The position numbers and the translations under genes are program-made. 64,000 nt of DNA from Halomonas sp. CH40 (GTDB lineage Bacteria; Pseudomonadota; Gammaproteobacteria; Pseudomonadales; Halomonadaceae): contig CP112982.1 of the NCBI GenBank assembly GCA_041875495.1, forward strand, positions 3,100,001 to 3,164,000, in the 5' to 3' direction. Shown piece after piece: positions 56,616 to 63,460 of this stretch. How positions within the stretch are numbered: position 1 is the first letter of the stretch; the number at the start of each line of letters is the position of its first letter. The notes beneath the pieces were generated by a model. The model searched no databases. It was not told where the DNA came from and saw only the letters and a list, made by a program, of their open reading frames with translations.

Positions 56616-57258
56616 CACGAACTCCACAAGACTCAATTGAATTCTGGATAAATGCATTGTTGCTATATTTTTCTCTCCACTTTTTCTCTTGATCCTTGGT
56701 TAACCCCCGCTCTATACCGGATATGTGGCCTGGAAGTTCAGTGTTATTGCAGACAATTGCCAGTGAAATTTGCGCGCTTACAATATTCTTTGCGCCTCTC
56801 AGGTCTACCCCATTAAAATACGCACCACTCAAATTGGCACCTGCCATATCGACGTCATCGAACGTAGTGGCGGTGAATTCTGCATTTGACAAGTTGGCCC
56901 CTATAAGCTCGACGCTTCTTAAACTTGAGTCGTGAAAATCTGCTTCTCTGAAGTCCGCATTAGACAGGTCGACGTTGTAAATTGTCAGACTTGTGAGATC
57001 CATTCCAATTAGGTCTTGCTGTGCATTTATCAAGTCCTCTAGGGCCATACCAGCAGCAGTGGAACTGCGAAAATGCGCAAGTGCTAGGACTTCATGAGCT
57101 TGATATACCACCAGACGCTTGGCTATTTCTCTCTGCTCGTTCCGCTCAGGAATATCAATAGCCCAAGAAATCACAGCTATCAATATCCCAAACTTTGCCA
57201 ATGAATCCAAAGTTCTTATCAGCCAGTGCTTTTCGAGCCATATGGCTAGTTTGCGCAT
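56611..57258 (-). CDS. Pentapeptide-repeat membrane protein
   Basis: 215 residues. One N-terminal membrane helix (FGILIAVISWAIDI) and a run of pentapeptide repeats with central L/F from about 85 to 160: LTIYNVDLSNADFREADFHD, SVELIGANLSNAEF, MAGANLSGAYFNGVDLRGAK. GGAAGGTG precedes the ATG just after attC-like site d. Its last codons GTT CGT GAA and the TAA stop run into mini-element copy A, so the native C-terminus may be altered. Function unknown. Confidence 0.82.
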   Translation of the reverse strand: MRKLAIWLEKHWLIRTLDSLAKFGILIAVISWAIDIPERNEQREIAKRLVVYQAHEVLALAHFRSSTAAGMALEDLINAQQDLIGMDLTSLTIYNVDLSNADFREADFHDSSLRSVELIGANLSNAEFTATTFDDVDMAGANLSGAYFNGVDLRGAKNIVSAQISLAIVCNNTELPGHISGIERGLTKDQEKKWREKYSNNAFIQNSIESCGVRE

Positions 57259-57273
57259 GTTTTCACCTTCCGC

Positions 57274-57361
57274 GCTTAACGCCGCAACTCACCGGCGGCA
57301 AAAAGCAGAGCGAGGAACGAGTGGCGCTTTTTGCCGTCCGAGTGCATTTGCCTTGTTATAC
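57274..57361 (-). repeat. attC-like site d
   Basis: 88 bp. Minus-strand ends GTATAACAAGG and GCGTTAAGC (GTTAAGC fits GTTRRRY exactly). The inner stem CGGCAAAAAGC/GCTTTTTGCCG is perfect over 11 bp and the outer arms GCACTC-GGA and CCGGTGAGTTGC pair with extrahelical bases. It lies 16 bp upstream of the pentapeptide gene and 98 bp past the higA-like stop. The best attC candidate in the window. Confidence 0.82.
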
Positions 57362-57459
57362 CTGTTTATGAGGCTGGACTTTCCGGAATGACGGGTTGAG
57401 GCTCTCGGGAATGCCAGGGCTGGGGGGGTTGCGTAGGTGCGTCGGTCAACGGCTGCTGG

Positions 57460-57753
57460 TTAAGCTGCATCAAAATCCAGAGGGTGAATTTCATCAAGAT
57501 TAACCGTATTTCGGGCTAACCAAAGGTCGTACATATCCTGCATCGCCAACCAGCTCTCAGGTGTGCGCCCGAGCACCTTGGATAGCCGCAAAGACATTTC
57601 CGGGCTGATACCACTATCCCCTTTTAGAAGCCGAGACAGCGTAGAGGGCGAAACCTTCAGGTTAGACGCAAGCTGACGGGAACTGATGTCAAAAGGCTTC
57701 AGGTAAACTTCCCGAATGAATTCGCCAGGATGCGGCGGTTTGTGCATAGTCAT
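57460..57753 (-). CDS. higA: HigA-type antitoxin without a partner toxin
   Basis: 97 residues: MHKPPHPGEFIREVYLKPFD, an XRE-type helix-turn-helix (SSRQLASNLKVSPSTLSRLL) and the HigA C-terminus ESWLAMQDMYDLWLARNT. HigA binds DNA and neutralises HigB. No higB frame lies upstream. Only a short remnant, reading NYQNYH before a stop just upstream of the higA start, resembles a HigB C-terminus. A truncated paralogue lies at 60987. Confidence 0.85.
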   Translation of the reverse strand: MTMHKPPHPGEFIREVYLKPFDISSRQLASNLKVSPSTLSRLLKGDSGISPEMSLRLSKVLGRTPESWLAMQDMYDLWLARNTVNLDEIHPLDFDAA

Positions 57754-57917
57754 TAGTGATAATTCTGATAGTTAAGATGCCTGATGTGCTGCAGGTTAAG
57801 TAGAAACGTTTGCGCTTTTTGTGGCAGGCATTTATGGCGGAATGCTTTGATCTGAGTTTACATTAGCATATTGCGCACCACGCAACAAAATAGCTGAATG
57901 CCGAGGTACAGGGTCAA

Positions 57918-58082
57918 GTGGGTGGCTTGCTGCGCGAAGCCACCCTACGTTTGTGGCCCACCGTCCCGTCATTCCCGCATGCTTTTAGCGGGAATCCATT
58001 GTGACCTACCTTAGGGTTGGGTGGCTTCGGCTGAAAAGGTCAAGGTGGATTCCCGATTACCCCATTCGGGAATGACGGTGAG
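57918..58082 (+). repeat. GC-rich direct repeat, copy 1
   Basis: Starts GTGGGTGGCTTGCTGCGCGA and includes the stem CATTCCCGC-atgctttta-GCGGGAATC, then GGATTCCCGATTACCCCATT and CGGGAATGACGG. Copies 2 and 3 share most of it in the same orientation. No coding content. Confidence 0.8.
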
Positions 58083-58111
58083 GGGGGTGCTTACGGGTAT
58101 GGCGGCAACCC

Positions 58112-58250
58112 CGCTCGCCTGCGGCGAGTGGGTGGCTTGCTGCGCGAAGCCACCCTACGTTTGTGGCCCACCGTCCCGTCATTCCCGCATGCTTTTAGCG
58201 GGAATCCATTGTGGCTTTTGGGTTGGGTGGCTTCGGCAGAAAAGGTCATT
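58112..58250 (+). repeat. GC-rich direct repeat, copy 2
   Basis: The segment from GTGGGTGGCTTGCTGCGCGA through GCGGGAATCCATTGTG is identical to copy 1 over about 86 bp. It ends in GGTTGGGTGGCTTCGGCAGA and lacks the second hairpin. Confidence 0.8.
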
Positions 58251-58303
58251 TAATCCAGAAGCCTTCGCGGTGCATCTCTTTTTGCTGGAGTCGTTATGGC
58301 CTT

Positions 58304-58384
58304 GATGCTGATACGCTCAGTCACGAGGCTTTTCGCACAAGCTGCTGCGTATGGTTGTGCGGCCGAGCGCTAATTTTTGTTCTG
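58304..58384 (-). repeat. Degenerate attC-like palindrome (with 60672-60752)
   Basis: Minus strand: AACAAAAATTAGCGCTCGGC, a GCACAAC...TTGTGC inner stem and GAGCGTATCAG at the end. The region at 60672-60752 is a clear homologue (CCGCACAACC, AAAAGCCTCG, GACTGAGCG). Size and orientation fit decayed attC sites, but the GTTRRRY end is not intact. Confidence 0.4.
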
Positions 58385-58479
58385 ACCATTATGAAGTGCG
58401 ATTCGTATGTTTTTCCTTGTGTGCTTTACGCCTAGCTCACCGGTAGATTGGGCGTTTGGGCAATAAGACTTATCTTGCG

Positions 58480-58779
58480 TCAAAAGCCTAAAAACAGCAT
58501 ATCCAACGCCGCGGAGATGTCATCTTGGTGGTCTGCAAGATTACCAACGCAGGAGCGTAATTCGCCCGCGGGCACAGCAGCCATGAATTGAGTGGCCATT
58601 ACTAGCGCCTGACCCTCGATGCTAAATACAGGATTCAGCCGCTGGGCAGGAGATGGTGCGGAGGATTTGGGTAACAGTGGCACAACAACACGGGTGTTCA
58701 AGCCACTGAGGATATCTGACTGAATATCCAGCAGATAACCAGACCCGCCCTCATTTTCGAAGATGTCGAAACGAGCCAT
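58480..58779 (-). CDS. ccdB: CcdB-family toxin
   Basis: 99 residues: MARFDIFENEGGSGYLLDIQ, NTRVVVPLLPKSSAPSPAQR and LNPVFSIEGQALVMATQFMA match CcdB. The C-terminus ISAALDMLFLGF is where CcdB has its gyrase-poisoning WGI-type residues; here Trp is replaced by Leu/Phe, so strength is uncertain. The start overlaps the ccdA stop by one base. CcdB inhibits DNA gyrase. Confidence 0.9.
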   Translation of the reverse strand: MARFDIFENEGGSGYLLDIQSDILSGLNTRVVVPLLPKSSAPSPAQRLNPVFSIEGQALVMATQFMAAVPAGELRSCVGNLADHQDDISAALDMLFLGF

Positions 58780-59024
58780 CAGAACTGACGGTGCCGTACG
58801 AGGGGCAAGCCGTTAGCGTCAACGTATGCGTTAGAGCTTGCCAGGGCGCTCGCATTTTCTGTCAGCCATTTCTCTTGCTTGTGCAGCTTCACAGCCTCCC
58901 AGATCCCCTTCTCTGCAGAGCGAGAGATATTGACGCCCAGCGCTTTTGCCTCTTTGAGAAGCGCGCTATCTATCGATAGATTCGTCGGCCTACGGGCAGT
59001 TTTGGTAGCTTCAGTAGCATGCAT
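58779..59024 (-). CDS. ccdA: CcdA-family antitoxin
   Basis: 81 residues: a ribbon-helix-helix N-terminus (RRPTNLSIDSALLKEAKALG VNISRS with a break) and the CcdB-binding tail WLTENASALASSNAYVDANG. It binds and represses its own promoter with CcdB. GAGG lies eight bases before the ATG. Its coupled ccdB follows. Confidence 0.9.
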   Translation of the reverse strand: MHATEATKTARRPTNLSIDSALLKEAKALGVNISRSAEKGIWEAVKLHKQEKWLTENASALASSNAYVDANGLPLVRHRQF

Positions 59025-59465
59025 GGTTCAATCCTCGTACGGAACGTTAATCTAACTATATGCGCATAGTTTTTGCGCATCAAGACTGTGTCAAGGCAGC
59101 TTTGTTCCTACGTATCTTGGTGCAAAGGCCTTATCGTTGCCTGCCGCCGAGTTACCCCGCTCGCCTGCGGCAAGTTGCTGGCTTGCTTCGCGAAGCCACC
59201 CTACGTTTGTGGCCCACTACCCCGTCATTCCCGCATGCTTTTAGCGGGAATCCATTTTGACCTTAGGGTTGGGTGGCTTCGGCTGAAAAGGTCAAGGTGG
59301 ATTCCCGATTACCCCATTCGGGAATGACGGTGCTGGGGGAGGTTCGGGAATGGCGGTGCTGTGGGGAGGTTCAGGAATGCAGATGCTGGGGGGAAAGTTC
59401 AGGAATGACGGGGTGGGGCTCGGAAATATCCGCTACGTGTACCATCCCTATTCCAACTCTGCTTG
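59025..59465. other. Non-coding region with repeat copy 3
   Basis: No gene is supported. It holds the ccdAB promoter side and the third GC-rich repeat, followed by short direct repeats of a GGGAATGxCGGTGCTG-like unit (59330-59410). Confidence 0.6.
59155..59332 (+). repeat. GC-rich direct repeat, copy 3
   Basis: Contains CCCCGCTCGCCTGCGGCAAG, GCGAAGCCACCCTACGTTTG, the GCGGGAATCC stem and the second hairpin TTCCCGATTACCCCATTCGG. It combines left parts of copy 2 with right parts of copy 1. Confidence 0.8.
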
Positions 59466-59527
59466 ATATAACGCTTGGCTCTACGGCAAGCCAGCATGGA
59501 GACCGTTTTTTGTCCAGAGCGTTGAAC
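59466..59527 (-). repeat. attC-like site e
   Basis: 62 bp. Minus-strand ends GTTCAAC (a perfect RYYYAAC) and GCGTTATAT. Outer arms AACGCTCTGG and CCAAGCGTT pair with one extrahelical base; inner pairing is looser. It lies 29 bp past the brnA stop. Confidence 0.65.
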
Positions 59528-59555
59528 AGTTCGACATAAGCTGCTTGCTAACTGT

Positions 59556-59765
59556 TCACTGCCACTCGATTTTCAGATCCTTGTGTGATTGAGCGCAATC
59601 ACGCAGGTATAGGTTTATAAGGCTTTGATACGGAAGTCTCTTTTCCTCAGCAAGATCCTTAAAGTAGGCAACGGTGTCTTCATCCAACCGGATCGTAACT
59701 TGCTTCTTGAGCTTCTTGGCATATGGATTCTTGACGGATTCGGAAAAGTCGTAGTGATCACGCAT
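59556..59765 (-). CDS. brnA: BrnA-type antitoxin
   Basis: 69 residues from ATG 59765 (MRDHYDFSESVKNPYAKKLK), with AAGG upstream; ATG 59780 is an alternative. The phrase KQVTIRLDEDTVAYFKDLAE and LPYQSLINLYLRDCA is the ribbon-helix-helix of BrnA. It neutralises the BrnT RNase. It overlaps the brnT remnant by 8 bp. Confidence 0.88.
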   Translation of the reverse strand: MRDHYDFSESVKNPYAKKLKKQVTIRLDEDTVAYFKDLAEEKRLPYQSLINLYLRDCAQSHKDLKIEWQ

Positions 59766-59950
59766 GTCTGTACCCTTCATAAGTATTTTGTTCTCGCTTA
59801 TTGGCCTTACGGGCGGAGATAATTCGAATAATCTCACCGTCCCTAACGCAGTGACACACCACCAGTAAGCGAGAATGAATGCTTGTACCGAGGAGAATGA
59901 ACCGATTCTCCTCTTCAGAATGATCTGGGTCAGCTATAAGACGGGTAACA
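59758..59950 (-). pseudogene. brnT: BrnT-type toxin, 5' end lost
   Basis: The C-terminal 64 residues are BrnT-like: VTRLIADPDHSEEENRFILL, SRLLVVCHCVRDGEIIRIIS and ARKANKREQNTYEG. The N-terminal half, which holds the usual opening WDExKxxxNxxKHG, is missing: the frame runs directly into mini-element copy B. An ATG inside the element (60009) gives a chimeric frame, unlikely to make active toxin. Confidence 0.82.
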
Positions 59951-60033
59951 AAAGGGGTCAGATCCAAATTAAATAGGATCAAAGTGTAATGATGACGAAA
60001 GCCGTTCATTTAATTTGGATCTGACCCCCTTTT
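59950..60033. repeat. Inverted-repeat mini-element, copy B
   Basis: 84 bp with arms AAAAGGGGTCAGATCC and its complement plus AAATTAAAT, same orientation as copies A and C. It separates the 3' side of the higBA cassette from the truncated brnT. A short stub GAACGCATAACTAA between it and the higA stop may be what is left of an attC. Confidence 0.88.
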
Positions 60034-60055
60034 ACTTTTATTAGTTATGCGTTCT

Positions 60056-60343
60056 TCAAGCGGCGACCAGCTTCTTGACCTTGAGCTCTTTACGATGCTG
60101 CTCGGCATGCCAGAGCTCATACTGAGACTGCTGATTCAGCCAACTCTCTGCCGACGTATCGAATGCAATTGACAGACGAACAGCCATTTCGGGGCTAATT
60201 CCAGCCTTGCCGTTCAACACAGCACTCAGCGTTTTTCGACTGACTCCCAACGCTTCGGCAGTCGCAGTAACAGAGAGCCCCATAGGCTCCAGACAAAGCT
60301 CACGCAACACTTCACCAGGATGAGGGGGATTGTGCATTAACAT
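60056..60343 (-). CDS. higA: HigA-type antitoxin
   Basis: About 95 residues from ATG 60343, with GAGG eight bases upstream; ATG 60337 is also possible. [20 protein letters not shown], the [23 protein letters not shown] and [18 protein letters not shown] are HigA hallmarks. It follows higB by 10 bp, the usual toxin-first order. Confidence 0.92.
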   Translation of the reverse strand: MLMHNPPHPGEVLRELCLEPMGLSVTATAEALGVSRKTLSAVLNGKAGISPEMAVRLSIAFDTSAESWLNQQSQYELWHAEQHRKELKVKKLVAA

Positions 60344-60353
60344 CGGCAATACC

Positions 60354-60632
60354 TCAGTGATAATCTTCATAGTTGACTATCTCGGCGTCTCCGTCCTCGA
60401 ACCGGAAGGTCACGCGCCAGTTACCACTGACCGTTACCGACCATATTCCAGCGCGACTCCCTGAGAGTTCGTGCAGCCGCAGACCTGGTAAGTCCATATC
60501 TTGTACGTCTGTTGCTGCATTCAGCCTACCGAGAATCAATCGAAGCCTGTTCGCATGAGTGGCCTGTATCCCTGCGGTGCTGCCCGAGTTGAAAAACCTG
60601 GACAAGCCCTTGTGCTTGAAGCTTCGAATCAT
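60354..60632 (-). CDS. higB: HigB-type mRNA interferase toxin
   Basis: 92 residues: [40 protein letters not shown], and the RelE-fold ending [31 protein letters not shown] (split). The complete length and intact motifs suggest a functional ribosome-dependent RNase paired with the HigA that follows. Confidence 0.92.
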   Translation of the reverse strand: MIRSFKHKGLSRFFNSGSTAGIQATHANRLRLILGRLNAATDVQDMDLPGLRLHELSGSRAGIWSVTVSGNWRVTFRFEDGDAEIVNYEDYH

Positions 60633-60671
60633 GATGTAATCGTAACCTGTTACGTATCGGGTTTCAATAAT

Positions 60672-60752
60672 GCATGGCGCTGCGCTCAGTCGCGAGGCTT
60701 TTCCACATTAGCGGCAGCATCTGGTTGTGCGGCTAAACGCTGGCTTTTGTTG
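60672..60752 (-). repeat. Degenerate attC-like palindrome
   Basis: Homologue of 58304-58384: minus strand ACAACAAAAGCCAGCG, GCCGCACAACC, AAAAGCCTCGCGACTGAGCG. It begins at the end of the DUF2442 pseudogene, where an attC would be expected. Confidence 0.4.
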
Positions 60753-60969
60753 TAAACAAACTCTGGATCAAGATCTCTACCCCTGCATCCCACTCTATGG
60801 TATCGAATGAAACGCGAACTCGGTTGAATGCCTTGCACTCCTTGAGGCGCTAAAAAATGCCAAAGTCCGGGTATGGCTGCATATCCAGTACACCTCTCTC
60901 TCCGTTATCAAAGTCAATTGAAAGAAGATAATCCCCGGTTGGAGTGACATTTTTCACAGATGGATACAT
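60686..60969 (-). pseudogene. DUF2442-type protein, broken
   Basis: From ATG 60969 (MYPSVKNVTPTGDYLLSIDF, then DNGERGVLDMQPYPDFGIF) the frame hits TAG, then continues RLKECKAFNRVRVSFDTIEW, and shifts frame near 60768 before DLDPEFVYNKSQ. The pieces match the DUF2442 family. One nonsense change (CAG to TAG would restore Q) and a 2-base insertion disable it. It lies 17 bp after the truncated higA paralogue. Confidence 0.75.
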
Positions 60970-60986
60970 ATTTTCACCCTTGATAC

Positions 60987-61171
60987 TTATGCTGCATCGA
61001 AGTTTAGGGGGTGAATTTCATCAAGATTGACAGTATTACGGGCTAACCAAAGGTCGTACATATCCTGCATCGCCAACCAGCTCTCAGGAGTGCGCCCGAG
61101 CACCTTGGATAGCCGCAGAGACATTTCCGGGCTGACACCACTATCCCCTTTTAGAAGACGAGGCAGCATAG
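60987..61171 (-). pseudogene. HigA-type antitoxin paralogue, 5' end lost
   Basis: The surviving 60 residues (MLPRLLKGDSGVSPEMSLRL ... HPLNFDAA) are almost identical to the C-terminal 60 residues of the HigA at 57460. The N-terminal HTH is cut off exactly at mini-element copy C. Recently duplicated, judging by the close match. Confidence 0.85.
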
Positions 61172-61259
61172 AATAAAAGGGGTCAGATCCAAATTAAATA
61201 GGATCAAAGTGTAAGGATAGCGAAAGCCGATCATTTAATTTGGATCTGACCCCTTTTAT
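61172..61259. repeat. Inverted-repeat mini-element, copy C
   Basis: 88 bp, same orientation as A and B, with arms from AATAAAAGGGGTCAGATCC. Its left end cuts the higA paralogue and its right end supplies the TAA stop of the GNAT remnant. Confidence 0.9.
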
Positions 61260-61650
61260 CCCAACCATTTGTACATGACCAAAGCATCAAGATACCCTTT
61301 GGACGGATGACAAAATGCCTTGGGTAACCGGCCCACGGTAGCGAAGCCAAGCTTGTTCCAAAGCCTTACCGCACCTTCATTGCTAGATGCGACGAAATTG
61401 AACTGCATGGCCTTATACCCAAGTTTTCCAGCGATTTCTTGTGAGTGCTCACACATTGATGTGGCCAAGCCTCGCCCGCTGGCGGCGGATGAAACCATAT
61501 AGCCACAATTGCAGACGTGGTCACCCGGACCCGCCTGATTGGTTTTTATGTAATACGTACCCAGGATCTGCCCTTCTTCTTCAACGACGTAGGTCTTTCT
61601 CGGGCTATCTATCCAAATCTTTTGTGCCTGCTCCTTGCTGATGTCTAAAT
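61256..61650 (-). pseudogene. GNAT acetyltransferase, 5' end lost
   Basis: An open frame of about 130 codons starts inside copy D without a start codon of its own: LDISKEQAQKIWIDSPRKTY, VVEEEGQILGTYYIKTNQ, then CGYMVSSAASGRGLATSMCE (acetyl-CoA loop) and AVRLWNKLGFATVGRLPKAF. An internal ATG at 61498 would give only 80 residues. About 30-40 N-terminal residues are missing. The stop TAA lies in copy C. Confidence 0.82.
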
Positions 61651-61739
61651 AAAAGGGGTCAGATCCAAATTAAATGATCGGCTTTCGTCATCCTTACCCC
61701 TTAGGGATTCTATTTAATTTGGATCTGACCCCTTTTATT
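61648..61739. repeat. Inverted-repeat mini-element, copy D (opposite orientation)
   Basis: 92 bp. Arms as in the other copies, but the centre reads GATCGGCTTTCGTCATCCTT, the complement of the centre in A-C, plus an extra segment ACCCCTTAGGGATTC. It cuts the GNAT 5' end and abuts the gabD 3' side. Confidence 0.9.
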
Positions 61740-61771
61740 CTTTTATTCCCGCTACCATCAGGCCGTGTGGT

Positions 61772-63223
61772 TTACAGCCCGCCGACGCAGACGTATTTCA
61801 GCTCGGTGAATTCTTCCAGGCCGTGGTGGGAGCCTTCGCGGCCGAGGCCGGATTCTTTCACACCGCCAAAGGGCGCAAGCTCTGTGGAGATAATGCCTTC
61901 GTTGACCCCGACCATACCGTATTCCAGGGCTTCCATGGTGTGCCAGATGCGCCGGTAATCGCTGGCGTAGAAATAGGCGGCCAGACCAAAGGGCGTGTCG
62001 TTGGCCATGGCGATGGCGTCTTCATCCTTGGTGAAGCGGAACACCGGCGCCAGCGGGCCAAAGGTTTCTTCCGTGGCGACCAGCATATCCGGGGTAACAT
62101 CCGCCAGCACCGTGGGGGCAAAGAAGCGCTCGCCGGCCGCATGGGGCTTGCCGCCGCAGATCAGGCGGGCGCCTTGGTTCACGGCATCATCCACATGGCG
62201 CTGCACCTTATCAATCGCCGCCTGGTTGATCAGCGGGCCAATGGTGGTGCCGTCTTCCAGGCCATTGCCTACCTGCAGCGCTTCTACCCGTTCTGCCAGC
62301 TTGGCAACAAAACGGTCGTAGATGCCGTCCTGAACCAGAAAGCGGTTGGTGCAGACACAGGTTTGCCCGGCGTTGCGGTATTTCGATGCCAGGGCACCGC
62401 TGACTGCCGCATCAATATCGGCATCATCAAAGACAATAAAGGGCGCATTGCCGCCGAGTTCCATGGCGGTTTTCTTGACGGTGCTTGCGCACTGGGCCAT
62501 CAGGTGCTTGCCCACAGGGGTCGAACCGGTGAAGGACACCTTGCGCACCCGCGCATCGCTGGTCAGCACATCCCCCACGGCCGCCGGCGTTTTGGCGGTC
62601 ACTACATTGATGGTACCCGCGGGCAGGCCTGCTTCCAGCGCCAGGTAGGCCGCGGCCAGGGCCGTCAGCGGCGTGGCTTCGGCGGGCTTGATCACTACCG
62701 TGCATCCCGCCGCCAGGGCGGGGGCGCATTTGCGGGTGATCATGGCCAGCGGGAAGTTCCACGGGGTGATGGCGGCGACCACACCGACCGGCTCACGCAG
62801 CACCAGTAGGCGCTTGTCGGCGGCGTGGGTGGGCAGGGTTTCACCGGCCATGCGCTTGGCTTCTTCGGCAAAAAACTCGATAAAGGAGGCGCCGTAAGTT
62901 ACCTCGCCGCGTGATTCCACCAGCGGCTTGCCCTGCTCCAGGGTCATCAGGCGGGCCAGGTCGTCGGCATGCTCCATGATCAGCGTGAACCAGCGGTGCA
63001 GCAGCGCATGGCGCTGTTTGGCAGGCGTCTTGCGCCAGGCGTTGCCCGCTTCATACGCCGCCGCGACCGCATCGCGGGCATCGTCTGCGCCCATGTCCGC
63101 CACCTGGGCGATGATCTCACCGGTAGCCGGGTTGTCGACGTCAAAGGTGGTGCCGGTGTGGCGCCATTCGCTGCCTACCAGACCGGGCACATCGGCTTGC
63201 AGCCACTGATCAATAAAGCCCAT
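61772..63223 (-). CDS. gabD: Succinate-semialdehyde dehydrogenase
   Basis: 483 residues, full length for the aldehyde dehydrogenase superfamily. NAD(P)-binding PWNFPLAMITRKCAPALAAG, catalytic Glu in MELGGNAPFIVFDDAD and catalytic Cys in NAGQTCVCTNRFLV. The C-terminal APFGGVKESGLGREGSHHGL is typical of GabD. It oxidises succinate semialdehyde from GABA to succinate. GGAG precedes the ATG. Divergent from the MocR/GabR-like gene, its likely regulator. Confidence 0.93.
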   Translation of the reverse strand: MGFIDQWLQADVPGLVGSEWRHTGTTFDVDNPATGEIIAQVADMGADDARDAVAAAYEAGNAWRKTPAKQRHALLHRWFTLIMEHADDLARLMTLEQGKPLVESRGEVTYGASFIEFFAEEAKRMAGETLPTHAADKRLLVLREPVGVVAAITPWNFPLAMITRKCAPALAAGCTVVIKPAEATPLTALAAAYLALEAGLPAGTINVVTAKTPAAVGDVLTSDARVRKVSFTGSTPVGKHLMAQCASTVKKTAMELGGNAPFIVFDDADIDAAVSGALASKYRNAGQTCVCTNRFLVQDGIYDRFVAKLAERVEALQVGNGLEDGTTIGPLINQAAIDKVQRHVDDAVNQGARLICGGKPHAAGERFFAPTVLADVTPDMLVATEETFGPLAPVFRFTKDEDAIAMANDTPFGLAAYFYASDYRRIWHTMEALEYGMVGVNEGIISTELAPFGGVKESGLGREGSHHGLEEFTELKYVCVGGL

Positions 63224-63460
63224 GAATATCTCCTGTTATCTGTTTATTTTTAATAACTTGTGTAATAGCAGCCATCAGTGCGGGTCAGGAATGCGACCCT
63301 GATGGACAGCCTTGTGTGGCATAGACGCTAGCACCTTCGGCGGCAAAGGCGAATGCACCACTTTGCCGTTCAACCAGACCACTTTAGGGATTTGGCGACA
63401 AGCAGATTACAATGACTGCCGAGCGGTGCATTCCACACTGTGAAACGAAGGCGCACGTAT

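Larger units (their letters stand above)
57754..58479. other. Non-coding, repeat-filled region
   Basis: No gene is supported here. The sequence is largely two copies of a GC-rich repeat (57918-58082 and 58112-58250), a degenerate palindrome at 58304-58384, and AT-rich sequence between. Confidence 0.6.

Noticed and set aside
57918..59332. Repeats considered as a CRISPR array
   Set aside because: Only three long unequal copies, no regular spacers and no cas genes.
59940..60037. Mini-element frame (FRHHYTLILFNLDLTPF) as a small protein
   Set aside because: It is the translation of the palindrome and occurs only because the element is present; no ribosome site.
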